Shown in pieces: positions 7,080 to 14,777 of a stretch of DNA of 64,000 nt. Every line of letters begins with the position of its first letter. Within the stretch, counting starts at the first letter, position 1. The notes below the pieces were generated by a model, which saw only the letters and a list, made by a program, of their open reading frames with translations, searched no databases and was not told where the DNA came from. The translations under genes and the position numbers were made by a program. Source of the stretch: JACVRW01 sp963734365 (lineage in GTDB: Bacteria; Actinomycetota; Thermoleophilia; Solirubrobacterales; Thermoleophilaceae); the NCBI GenBank assembly GCA_963734365.1, contig CAVTGV010000007.1:248001-312000 (forward strand), given 5' to 3'.

Positions 7080-7637
7080 ATGATCGGGCCTTTTCTGCGC
7101 CGGTCCAGTCGGCATTTCGTCGGAGTCGTCTTCCTGGGCGCCGCGCTCGCCCTGGGCGCATGCGGCTCCGATGACGAGAAGGACGAGACCCAGGCCACTT
7201 CGCCCCCCAAGACCCAAGAGGAGACCGTCACCGAGGACGAGACGGCCACGGCGACCGAGACCGAAGAGGAGCCGGCGCCGACCCAGCCCGACACGGAGAC
7301 CGACACCGGGCCCGCCACGTCGCCCGAGGACGAGCAGGGCGGAGCGGGTGACGAGGAGCCGGCGCGAACGCTCGCGCTGTTCACGGGCAGCGGCGGCCAG
7401 ATCAAGCCGCGTGTGGTCCGTGTACCCGCGTTCATCTCGATCCGGGTGGAGCTGCGGGCACGGGACGGCCTCTCGTACGGGCTCACGTTCCCCGGCAAGA
7501 CGATCGAGGTCAGCGACGGGATCGCCTCCGCCTCGACCACCTTCGCCGGCCTGCGGCCCGGAGAGGTGCTGGTCGGGCGCTACCTGGAGGGCGGGGGCCG
7601 GGTGCGGATCGAGGCGACGGCCGAGCCGGGGCCCTGA
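7080..7637 (+). CDS. Putative lipoprotein, unknown function
   Basis: 185 residues from the ATG at 7080. The N-terminus is a textbook lipoprotein signal: basic RRSSRH, a hydrophobic core, then the lipobox L-G-A-C with the cysteine at residue 28. A Thr/Glu/Pro-rich linker of about 70 residues follows. A compact C-terminal beta-rich domain (about 95-185) has GGQIKPRVVRVPAFIS and FPGKTIEVS, resembling cupredoxin-like folds but without copper-ligand residues I can identify. In-frame starts at 7038 and 7044 also exist, but they would bury the signal peptide. Probably anchored outside the membrane. Confidence 0.75.
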   Translation: MIGPFLRRSSRHFVGVVFLGAALALGACGSDDEKDETQATSPPKTQEETVTEDETATATETEEEPAPTQPDTETDTGPATSPEDEQGGAGDEEPARTLALFTGSGGQIKPRVVRVPAFISIRVELRARDGLSYGLTFPGKTIEVSDGIASASTTFAGLRPGEVLVGRYLEGGGRVRIEATAEPGP

Positions 7638-7661
7638 GCCGGGGCGCGTTCCGCGAAAAAC

Positions 7662-7675
7662 TGGCTGGCCAGCCA
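7662..7675. promoter_or_regulatory. Perfect 14-bp palindrome upstream of the R2-like oxidase gene
   Basis: TGGCTGG-CCAGCCA lies 54 bases before the oxidase start and is followed by a -10-like GATACG. Its position suits an operator for a dimeric repressor. No regulator gene is adjacent. Confidence 0.4.
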
Positions 7676-7729
7676 ACCATTCGATACGCTGCGCGCGTCG
7701 CCGCCCACCAGCACCGAGGAGAGACTGCC

Positions 7730-8653
7730 GTGAGCGAATCCGTAATCCGGCGGACCGAGCGCGAGGACTTCCAGGCCACCAGCGATCCGGCGGTGATGGA
7801 GTCCGCGGACAGGGGCGAGGTCAACCTCCTCAGCTACTCCCAGCTCTACAACCTCTGGGAGCGCCAGCAGTGGGCCACCCAGGACCTCGATTTCACCCAG
7901 GACCGGATCGACTGGCACGAACGCATCCCCGAGGAGGAGCGCTTCCAGCGCATGTACGGCCTGTCGTCGTTCTTCATCGGAGAGCAGAAGGTCGCCGAGG
8001 AGCTGGGGCCGATGATGCGCGCCGCGCCCACCGAGGAGATGCGCATCTTCCTCTGCACCCAGATCGCCGACGAGGCGCGTCACGTGCGCTTCTTCAACCG
8101 CTTCTACGAGGAGGTCGGGATCCTCGAGGCGGATTCGCTCCAGGGCCGCCTCGAGGAGACGAGCGGCCACGTGAACCCGGAGTTCAACGAGCTCTTCGAC
8201 GAGATGCTCAAGCGCCGGGTGGACGGGCTGGCGCGCCGGCCGGAGGACCTCGAGCTGCTGGTGGAGGCCGTCACGCTCTACCACATGGTGATCGAGGGCA
8301 TGCTCGCGCTCACGGGGCAGCACTTCATCCTCCAGTACAACGAGGAGGTGGGCACGCTGCCGGGCTTCTGCGAGGGCTTCAACAAGATCGCCCGCGATGA
8401 GCACCGGCACGTGGCCTTCGGCGCTCGGTTCCTGCGCGAGATGGCCCAGGCCGACCCGAAGTACGCGGAGGCGATGACCCGCACGCTGGCCGAGGTGGCG
8501 CCCATCGCCGACGGCGTGCTGCAGCCCAAGTGGTACGTGGAGGGCGAGACCGAGGTGCTCGGCGCATCGCTGGAGGAGACGCGCGCGTTCGCGATGACGG
8601 CGCTGGAGCGGCGTCTGAAGGTGATCGGGCTGGCGCCGGTCGGCTCGGCCTAG
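7730..8653 (+). CDS. R2-like ferritin-superfamily oxidase (ribonucleotide reductase small-subunit-like)
   Basis: 307 residues of the di-metal carboxylate R2 family. Likely metal ligands are the glutamate in FFIGEQKVAEE, EARH in IADEARHVRFF, the glutamate in YHMVIEGMLALTG, and EHRH in IARDEHRHVAFG. The helix YHMVIEGMLALTG and the overall length resemble R2-like ligand-binding oxidases (R2lox, Mn/Fe site) more than class Ia/b NrdB/NrdF. No large-subunit gene is nearby, which also argues against a nucleotide reductase role. Start GTG at 7730; a 14-bp palindrome lies upstream. Natural substrate unknown. Confidence 0.8.
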   Translation: MSESVIRRTEREDFQATSDPAVMESADRGEVNLLSYSQLYNLWERQQWATQDLDFTQDRIDWHERIPEEERFQRMYGLSSFFIGEQKVAEELGPMMRAAPTEEMRIFLCTQIADEARHVRFFNRFYEEVGILEADSLQGRLEETSGHVNPEFNELFDEMLKRRVDGLARRPEDLELLVEAVTLYHMVIEGMLALTGQHFILQYNEEVGTLPGFCEGFNKIARDEHRHVAFGARFLREMAQADPKYAEAMTRTLAEVAPIADGVLQPKWYVEGETEVLGASLEETRAFAMTALERRLKVIGLAPVGSA

Positions 8654-8668
8654 GGACGCGGCCGTTTA

Positions 8669-8686
8669 CCGGCTGCGCACGATCCT
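8669..8686 (-). repeat. Half-copy of the 32-bp palindromic repeat
   Basis: CCGGCTGCGCACGATCCT is the reverse complement of the left half of copy 2 plus its flanking AGGA. The other half is absent or diverged. It sits between two convergent stop codons. Confidence 0.5.
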
Positions 8687-9015
8687 CAGAACATGCGCCC
8701 GCCGACGGGGACGTCGCTGGTCGGGCGCAGGAGGATCACCCGGCCCTCCTCGTCGGGCACGCCCAGCGTGAGCACCTCCGACATGAACGGGCCGATCTGG
8801 CGTGGCGGAAAGTTGACCACGGCGACCACGAGGCTGCCCTCGAGCTCCTCCCGCGAGTAGTTCTTGATCTGCGCCGACGAGCGCTTCTCGCCGATCTCCG
8901 CCCCGAAGTCGATGTACAGCTTCCAGGCGGGCTTGCGAGCCTCGGGAAAGTCCTCCACTCGAACGACCCGGCCCACGCGGATGTCGACCTTGATGAAGTC
9001 GTCGAACTCGATCAC
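8686..9015 (-). CDS. csaA: tRNA-binding domain protein, CsaA-like
   Basis: 109 residues, the usual length of stand-alone CsaA. It shows the oligonucleotide-binding-fold pattern DFIKVDIRVGRVVRVEDFPEA, then KLYIDFG, SSAQIKNY, VVAVVNFPPRQIGPFMSEVL and a C-terminal ILLRPTSDVPVGGRMF. CsaA binds tRNA and has been described as a chaperone-like export factor in Bacillus; the cellular role here is inferred only from the family. Convergent with the R2-like gene; its stop is 33 bases beyond the other's. Confidence 0.9.
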   Translation of the reverse strand: MIEFDDFIKVDIRVGRVVRVEDFPEARKPAWKLYIDFGAEIGEKRSSAQIKNYSREELEGSLVVAVVNFPPRQIGPFMSEVLTLGVPDEEGRVILLRPTSDVPVGGRMF

Positions 9016-9035
9016 TACGGCGTCCCCGCTGCGGG

Positions 9036-10604
9036 TCAGGGCGAGGGCGGCAGGGGCGGCTGGGCGGGCGGAGCTCCTGGCTCGCCGGCCGGCGGGGCGG
9101 GCGGCGGTGTGAGCGTGGGATCCGTTGGCTCGCCGGGAGGGAGGGTGGGGTCGACCGGCTCGCCGGGCGGCGCCTCCACCGGCGGAATCTCCTCCTCCGG
9201 GCGCGGCGGGAGCACCACCGTGGAGCTCTCTTCCTGGACCGGTGCCGGCTCGGGGACCGGGGCCGGCTCGGGTGCCGGCACCGGCGCAGGTGCGGGCGGC
9301 ACAACCGGGACCGCCGCGACCGGTTCGGGCTTCGGCTCGGGCTTGGGCTCGGGCTTGGCGGCGGCGGGCTTGGCCTCAGGCCTCTCGCGCGCGGGCTTCG
9401 CCGGCGCGGGCGCCGTGAGCGGCGTCGCGAGCGGTACGTCGGGCACGCGGGTGGCCACCACCGGAGCGGGCGTGACCGGCTGGCGCTCACTCACGTGCTT
9501 CACCTCTACGGCGCCGGCCGTGACGATCACCGCAGCGGCCATACCGGCGGCCGCCTTGGAGGCGAGCGTGCCCACCCCGGCGGAAACGGCTCCGCCCGCG
9601 GTAATGCCGCCGGCCGCCGTGGCCGCGGCGCCGGCCATGCCGGTGCCGGCCAAGCCAGCGCCCGCGCCACCGCTCGACGCGGCCGCGCCGCCGGCCACGC
9701 CACCCATGCCGAGCTTGGCCACCCAGAACTTCTTCAGGAACAGAAGCGGCGCCACCGGATAGATGGCCGCCAGCGCCTTGGTCGTCGTGCGCAGCTGACC
9801 CTTGAAGGTGCGGCAGCGATCGCAGCTCTTCAGATGACGCCGCACCGGAGGCGAGGACTTGAGCAGTCCCTCCGCCACCTGACCGAGCTCGAGGCGCACC
9901 TCCTCGCAGGTGAGCAGACGCGCCTCCGAGGCCTCGGCCAGCGCCACGCGCGCGCGCACGAGAAGCGACTTGACGCTGGGGACCGTGGTGTCCATCGCCT
10001 CGGCGATCTGGTCGTAGGAGAGAGCGTCGATCTCGCGCAGCAGCAGCGCGGTGCGCTGGGTCTCCGGCAGCTCCTGCACGTCCGCGACGATGTGGCGAAA
10101 CTCCTCGCGCTTGTGCACGGTGTCGGCCGTGGTGGTGCCGCCGTCGCGCTCGAAGATGTCCATCGAGTCCTGGCCGGCCGGCTGGGGGCGGCGCAGGTGG
10201 TTGAGGCAGCGGTTGCGGGCGATCCGGTACAGCCAGGGACGCGCGTTGATCGGCCGCTCGTCGGCGCAGATCGCGTTGAACGAGGCGGCGAACACCTCCT
10301 GAAGCACGTCCTCGGCGTCCTCCTGGGAGCCGAGCATGTGGCGGCAGAAGGCGAGCAGACGAGGCTGGTAGCGCTGCACGAGCGCCTCGAACGCGCCGTG
10401 GTGCCCGCGCCGGATGAGAGCCACCAGGCGCTCGTCGCTCTGCAATCGCAGCAGGGGAGAGCGCCCGGCGAGCGCGGGCAATCCAGCCGATTGCCTTAGT
10501 GCGGAAGCTTCCAAAACGGAAAACTCGTCGTGCGCAGCCGGCCGAGCCGGCTGCTTCGCAAACAAATGGGCCCTCTGAAAAGGGGGTACCCGGCCCGGAA
10601 ACAC
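9036..10604 (-). CDS. ECF-type sigma factor fused to zinc-finger, membrane and proline-rich tail
   Basis: Up to 522 residues. Sigma-70 region 2 (AFEALVQRYQPRLLAFC, EDAEDVLQEVFAA, RPWLYRIARN) and region 4 (LPETQRTALLLREIDALSYDQIAEAM) are intact. They continue into a zinc-finger-like HLKSCDRC typical of anti-sigma domains, a Gly/Ala-rich stretch with a hydrophobic span, and about 120 residues rich in Pro/Glu/Ala. The first ~28 residues include an in-frame translation of repeat copy 3, so the GTG at 10604 is doubtful. A TTG at 10514 or a later start is more credible. Sigma and anti-sigma functions seem combined in one membrane protein. Confidence 0.8.
   Translation of the reverse strand: MFPGRVPPFQRAHLFAKQPARPAAHDEFSVLEASALRQSAGLPALAGRSPLLRLQSDERLVALIRRGHHGAFEALVQRYQPRLLAFCRHMLGSQEDAEDVLQEVFAASFNAICADERPINARPWLYRIARNRCLNHLRRPQPAGQDSMDIFERDGGTTTADTVHKREEFRHIVADVQELPETQRTALLLREIDALSYDQIAEAMDTTVPSVKSLLVRARVALAEASEARLLTCEEVRLELGQVAEGLLKSSPPVRRHLKSCDRCRTFKGQLRTTTKALAAIYPVAPLLFLKKFWVAKLGMGGVAGGAAASSGGAGAGLAGTGMAGAAATAAGGITAGGAVSAGVGTLASKAAAGMAAAVIVTAGAVEVKHVSERQPVTPAPVVATRVPDVPLATPLTAPAPAKPARERPEAKPAAAKPEPKPEPKPEPVAAVPVVPPAPAPVPAPEPAPVPEPAPVQEESSTVVLPPRPEEEIPPVEAPPGEPVDPTLPPGEPTDPTLTPPPAPPAGEPGAPPAQPPLPPSP
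10528..10559 (+). repeat. 32-bp palindromic repeat, copy 3
   Basis: Identical to copy 1. It lies in the 5' region of the sigma-factor gene, between its most distal possible start and the conserved domain. Confidence 0.85.
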
Positions 10605-10681
10605 CGTAGCAATGGCGGAGTTGCGCGCCCTGCCTCTTCCGAACCGGTTTGCAAGTCCCTCCTGGCGGGCAATCGGTAAGC

Positions 10682-10969
10682 GTGCAGATCCTTGGCCTGA
10701 TCATCATCGGAATCGTCATCGGCGTGCTCGCCCGTCTATTGCTGCCCGGACGGCAGCGGATCGGCGCCGGGATGACCGTCGTGCTCGGCATCGCCGGCGC
10801 CCTGGTTGGCGGCGTGGTTGCCAGCCTCATCGGTACGGGAGGCATCTGGGAGCTCAACTTCCTCGGGACCGTCGTCGGCGTCATCGCCGCGATCGGCTTC
10901 ATCGGGGTGGCGGACTCCGCGGGGATCGGCTCCGGGGGCCGGCGCGACCAGCTCGGCCGCGGGCGCTGA
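10682..10969 (+). CDS. GlsB/YeaQ/YmgE-family stress-response membrane protein
   Basis: 95 residues with three hydrophobic glycine-rich helices: ILGLIIIGIVIGVLARLLLPG, MTVVLGIAGALVGGVVASLI and FLGTVVGVIAAIGFIGVA. This is the transglycosylase-associated (YeaQ/YmgE) plan; members are small general-stress membrane proteins of unclear mechanism. The GTG at 10682 is chosen because it starts directly at the first helix; in-frame upstream codons add only a polar tail. It is divergent from the sigma-factor gene. Confidence 0.85.
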   Translation: MQILGLIIIGIVIGVLARLLLPGRQRIGAGMTVVLGIAGALVGGVVASLIGTGGIWELNFLGTVVGVIAAIGFIGVADSAGIGSGGRRDQLGRGR

Positions 10970-10997
10970 CCCAAACGGTTCGGGACCAAACCGTTAG

Positions 10998-11082
10998 TGC
11001 CCGGGGTGGGATTCGAACCCACAATGCTCCGGAGAGCAGCGCCTTTTAAGGGCGCCGGCTGTACCAGTTCGCCTACCCGGGC
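10998..11082 (-). tRNA. tRNA-Leu (anticodon UAA)
   Basis: The minus strand gives a 7-bp acceptor stem GCCCGGG/CCCGGGC, the anticodon stem-loop GCGCC-CTTAAAA-GGCGC with TAA at positions 34-36, a long class II variable arm (TGCTCTCCGGAGCA), and the T-loop GGGTTCGAATCCC. CCA is not encoded. 85 nt. Confidence 0.95.
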
Positions 11083-11115
11083 AGGTGGATCCTAGAAGTC
11101 GGGTATACACCCCGC

Positions 11116-11394
11116 ATGGCCAAGTTGCTGTTCCTCCCCATCTCGATCGGCGCGAGCCTCCTGGCAGGCTTCATCTCGCGCAAGGTCTTCGACCAGCTTT
11201 GGGGGCTGGTCGACAAGGAAGAGCCGCCGGACTCCAAGCACCGCGACATTCGCTGGAGCCGCCTCCTGCTGGCGGGAGCGATCCAGGGCGCGGTCTTCCG
11301 GATGGTCAAGGAGGCCACCGATCACGGCAGCCGGACGGCCTTCTACCGGACCACCGGGTCCTGGCCCGGCCAGGAGCGCCCCGACCCGGAATAG
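11116..11394 (+). CDS. DUF4235 domain protein
   Basis: 92 residues. The hydrophobic N-terminus LLFLPISIGASLLAGFISRKVFDQLWGL and a second hydrophobic segment LLLAGAIQGAVFRMVKEATDHGSR with a charged middle (DKEEPPDSKHRDIRW) match the short DUF4235 membrane proteins found in actinobacteria. Function is unknown. The ATG at 11116 lies 34 bases beyond the divergently read tRNA-Leu. Confidence 0.85.
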   Translation: MAKLLFLPISIGASLLAGFISRKVFDQLWGLVDKEEPPDSKHRDIRWSRLLLAGAIQGAVFRMVKEATDHGSRTAFYRTTGSWPGQERPDPE

Positions 11395-11720
11395 CGGGGG
11401 CGTATACGCAGCCTCGTGAGATGGCGCACGAGGGCGGGTATGAGATTCGGCCAGGCCAGGCGCTCGCGGGGCCGCTTTTCAGGCTGAAAGCGGCCTGGAG
11501 GACGTACCCGCCATATGGGTGGACTCCGAATCAGGGCTCGCGTACACAGAAATCACAGGCATACTGGAAGCGTGATCCTGCTCACGGAGGGGCGTCGCTG
11601 CTCGCATAGCGGGCAGCCCGCGGGCATTGCCGATGTCAACGATTCCGAAATGCCGGCTTGGACGGATGTTCTAGTCGGGTGTCATTGCGGACTCAAGCCC
11701 ACGCAACAAATGCCGAAGTA
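11395..11720. other. Intergenic region with a hairpin; no gene recognised
   Basis: 326 bases without a convincing gene. GGCCGCTTT at 11470-11478 pairs perfectly with AAAGCGGCC at 11487-11495 (9-bp stem, 8-base loop). No T-run follows, so it is not an obvious terminator. The rest, leading to the phosphatase gene, is somewhat less GC-rich than its surroundings and probably holds that gene's promoter. Confidence 0.5.
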
Positions 11721-13871
11721 GTGAACGTGGCCTCCCTTCATCCCCTGCGTCACGAGGCGCGGGTTCTCGTGGCCCGCGCGCTCGCGAGTGTTGCCGTGTT
11801 CTGCACGCTCGCCTTCGTGCTTCTGGGTGGAGGCCCCCTCGGCGCGGTTGCTGCTGCGGCGCCCGGCGATGTTCCGCCGCTGCCCGATCCGGCCACGGCG
11901 GACGATCCTGCCCCCGCGCCGAGCGATCTCATTCCTCCGGCCGACCCGGCGCCGCCGCCCGTCGATCCCGCCGTGCCGGTCGATCCGGCCGTTCCGGTTG
12001 ATCCCGCCGTGCCGGTCGACCCCGCCGTTCCGGTCGACCCCGCTCCCCCCGCCGAACCTCCCACCGACCCGCCGCCCGAGGTCCCGGTCGGCGGCGGCGG
12101 CAAGGACGATCCGGTCGACCCGACGCTTCCCGAGGAGCCTCCGACAGAGCCCGAGCCGGGCGACGGAGAGGATCCCGACAGCGCGCCGCCCGGAATCGAC
12201 GACGGCGGAACGGCCGGCCGGCCCGGCGCAGGTGGCGAGGAGGACCCCGGTCTTTCCGGCGGTGCCGGCAAGCCTCCGCCGGAGGAGACCGAGGACTTGA
12301 ACGTGAACGGGCTGGGTGACGGCAGCCCCGGTCAAGCTCCCGGCAGCGGCGACTCCGGCGACTCCGGCGACTCGCAGAATCCGTCCAACAGCGGGAACAA
12401 CCCGGGCGCGTTCCCGCCGCTGGGGACCCTGCAGAGCGAGCCGGGCGGCGCCGGGCGCGGAACTCCTAACTTGAACGGCAGCGGATCATTCGGTTCCGGC
12501 GGCGGCGGTGGCGACGGTGGCTCCGGCTTCGGAGGGTCCGGAGGCGCGGGCACAGATATTGGCACCGGCACGGGTACCGGCACCGGCGCCGTCCTCGGCG
12601 CCGAGGCCGTGCCCACGGCGCTCACCCCGGCGAGCCTCACCCCGACCTCGGGTTCCGGCGACGCCGCCAATGAGAGCGACGGCGGGAACGGCGACGACGA
12701 CAAGGGCTCGAACGACGGCAACGCGCGCAACGAACAGGCCATCTTCGGCGCTCCGGTGTACGGCAACCTCGCCGCCTCCTTCAGCTTCCTGCCCACCTCG
12801 ATCAAGATCGCCCTTGCGGCGCTCGGCGCCCTCGTGCTGCTGCTCGCGCTCGGCTACCTGCTCCTGGGCCTGCGCAACCGCCGCCTGTCCCGCCAGCGCA
12901 CCGAGCTCCTCCAAGAGGTCGGTCTGCTTCAGACCGCGCTGCTGCCGCCGGTGCCGGAGCGAGTGGGCGCGCTGCGCACCTCGGTGGCCTACCGGCCGGC
13001 CGACGGCCCCGGTGCGGGCGGCGACTTCTACGACGTCCTCCCGCTGGCGGGCGGCCGGGTGGGCTTCATCCTCGGCGACGTCTCGGGCCACGGACGCGGT
13101 GCGCTGGCCCGCACGGCCTTCATGCGCTACACGCTGCGCGCCTATCTCGAGGCCGGCCTCGAGCCCCGGGTGGCCCTGCAGGTGGCCGGCCGTGTGATCG
13201 ACGACAACCTGGGCGGGGACTTCGCCACCGTGCTCCTCGCCGTGCACGACCCGGACACGGGCTCGCTGACGTACGCGACCGCCGGGCACCCCGCGCCGAT
13301 CGTGGTCGGCCCCCAGCCCCACGAGCCCGTCACCGCGGGCTCCTCGCCCCCCATCGGGGTGGGCGTGCGCACCGGGCTGCGCCAGACCACGGTCCCGCTG
13401 GTGCCCGGCGCCGTCGCCTCGATGTTCACCGACGGCCTGGTGGAGGCCCGCGTGGAGGGCGGAATGCTCGGCCGCGAGAACCTCCAGCGGCTGCTCGACG
13501 AGCTCGGGCCGGAGGCCACGGCCGCGGGGCTGATCGACAGTGTTCGCACCGAGGCTCGCGTGCTCTCCGACGACATCGCCGCGGTGGTCATCCAGCCCAC
13601 GGCCGGCGCCACCGCCGGGCTGTTCCGCACAGAGCAGCTCGAGCTCACGTCACGCGAGCTCGACGGCCCGCTGGCCGCGCGCTTCCTCGAGGCCTGTGGC
13701 GTCGAGGCTTCCGAGATCGAGACGGCGCTCTCCGACGCCCGCTCGCTCGCCGAGCGCTTCGGCGGCGTGATCCTTCACGTGGTGTTCGGCAACCGCCTGC
13801 GGGTGGAGGTGCTGCCCCGCAACGTGGAGTCGATCGAGGCCGCGTCGCGCCGCGCGTCCGCCGCGACCTAG
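11721..13871 (+). CDS. Membrane-anchored PP2C/SpoIIE-type serine phosphatase with large exported domain
   Basis: 716 residues from the GTG at 11721. A signal sequence (VLVARALASVAVFCTLAFVLLG) leads into about 310 low-complexity residues rich in Pro, Asp and Gly, including four tandem VDPAVP units (about 12000). A transmembrane helix follows at about 358-385. The cytoplasmic part is an RsbU/SpoIIE-like phosphatase with ADGPGAGGDFYDV, LGDVSGHGRGA, TAGHPAPIV and MFTDGLVEAR, carrying the metal-binding aspartates. About 100 further residues (LDGPLAARFLEAC...) look like a degenerate anti-sigma/regulatory tail. It probably dephosphorylates an anti-anti-sigma (STAS) protein in response to an outside signal. 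Confidence 0.88.
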   Translation: MNVASLHPLRHEARVLVARALASVAVFCTLAFVLLGGGPLGAVAAAAPGDVPPLPDPATADDPAPAPSDLIPPADPAPPPVDPAVPVDPAVPVDPAVPVDPAVPVDPAPPAEPPTDPPPEVPVGGGGKDDPVDPTLPEEPPTEPEPGDGEDPDSAPPGIDDGGTAGRPGAGGEEDPGLSGGAGKPPPEETEDLNVNGLGDGSPGQAPGSGDSGDSGDSQNPSNSGNNPGAFPPLGTLQSEPGGAGRGTPNLNGSGSFGSGGGGGDGGSGFGGSGGAGTDIGTGTGTGTGAVLGAEAVPTALTPASLTPTSGSGDAANESDGGNGDDDKGSNDGNARNEQAIFGAPVYGNLAASFSFLPTSIKIALAALGALVLLLALGYLLLGLRNRRLSRQRTELLQEVGLLQTALLPPVPERVGALRTSVAYRPADGPGAGGDFYDVLPLAGGRVGFILGDVSGHGRGALARTAFMRYTLRAYLEAGLEPRVALQVAGRVIDDNLGGDFATVLLAVHDPDTGSLTYATAGHPAPIVVGPQPHEPVTAGSSPPIGVGVRTGLRQTTVPLVPGAVASMFTDGLVEARVEGGMLGRENLQRLLDELGPEATAAGLIDSVRTEARVLSDDIAAVVIQPTAGATAGLFRTEQLELTSRELDGPLAARFLEACGVEASEIETALSDARSLAERFGGVILHVVFGNRLRVEVLPRNVESIEAASRRASAAT

Positions 13872-14740
13872 TCCAACAGGGCCTCCACCACGGTCTCGGG
13901 CTCGTCCTCGAGCACGAAGTGCCCGGCCCCGGCCACGCGAATCACCTCCGCGTCCGGGTAGATCTCGAGCCACTGCTCGAGGAAGATGGGCTGGAACACC
14001 GGGTCGCGCATGCCCCATATGAGGCGCACGGGAACGCCGAGGCTGTCCAGCCGCTCGTGGATCGAGCCCATCACGGAGGCGCTGCGGTCTCGCTCCGTGA
14101 GCGGAATCTCGCGCTGGAAGGCGAGAGTGCCCACACGCGACCAGTAGTCGGGAAACGGCGCCCGGTAGGCCTCCATCACGAGCGGGTCGACCTCCCGCTT
14201 GGCCATGCCGCCGGGGATCGACTCCACGAACAGGTTCCCTCCCAGCGCCAGTATCTCGCCGAGCCCTTCGCTGCGGAACTCACGGAGGAACGGAGGCAGG
14301 AAGCTCGGCAGCTCCCATGCCCACGTGTTCACGAGGACGAGCGACCGCAGCCTGTCCGCGCGTTCGAGGAGCGCGCCGAGCCCGATCGGGCCGCCCCAGT
14401 CGTGGACCACGAGGGTGATGTCACGCAGGTCGAGCTCGTCGATCAGCGCGACCGCGTTGTCGATGTGAGCCCGCAGGGAGTAGCCCGACAGGTAGGGCGG
14501 CTTGTCAGAGCGGCCGAAGCCCATGTGGTCGAAGGCCACGCAGCGCCGGCCGCTCGCGCTGAGCTCGGCGATCGGCCGCCTCCACATGTAGCTCCAGGTG
14601 GGGTTGCCGTGGACGAAGAGGGTGGGTGCGGCGTCGGGCGGGCCCTCGTCGACGTAGTGCAGCCTGACCGTCCCGGCGTTCACGAACCGTGCCTCGAAGG
14701 GGAAGGTCCCGTTGAAGTCACCGTCCAGCCGCTCGCTCAC
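13868..14740 (-). CDS. Haloalkane dehalogenase-like alpha/beta hydrolase
   Basis: 290 residues. The oxyanion/halide-site motif HGNPTW (N46, W49), the nucleophile elbow VVHDWGG with Asp114 and the halide-binding Trp115 next to it, and the C-terminal catalytic histidine in GAGHFVLED (H274) match haloalkane dehalogenases. An acidic residue for the triad is plausible in LIWGMRDPVF. Such enzymes replace a carbon-bound halogen with hydroxyl. Epoxide or ester hydrolysis by a close relative cannot be excluded. It converges on the phosphatase gene with a 4-base overlap of stops; the start faces the ThDP enzyme gene. Confidence 0.83.
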   Translation of the reverse strand: MSERLDGDFNGTFPFEARFVNAGTVRLHYVDEGPPDAAPTLFVHGNPTWSYMWRRPIAELSASGRRCVAFDHMGFGRSDKPPYLSGYSLRAHIDNAVALIDELDLRDITLVVHDWGGPIGLGALLERADRLRSLVLVNTWAWELPSFLPPFLREFRSEGLGEILALGGNLFVESIPGGMAKREVDPLVMEAYRAPFPDYWSRVGTLAFQREIPLTERDRSASVMGSIHERLDSLGVPVRLIWGMRDPVFQPIFLEQWLEIYPDAEVIRVAGAGHFVLEDEPETVVEALLD

Positions 14741-14777
14741 GGCTCGCTTATACCCGATCGGTTAGGCTCGCGAGCCC

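Noticed and set aside
11515..11721. 68-codon plus-strand open frame in the gap before the phosphatase gene
   Set aside because: Poor start context, no ribosome site and non-coding composition; overlaps the likely promoter region.
11960..12045. 18-bp-unit tandem repeat suspected as CRISPR or VNTR
   Set aside because: The units encode VDPAVP in frame inside the phosphatase's external arm and have no spacers.
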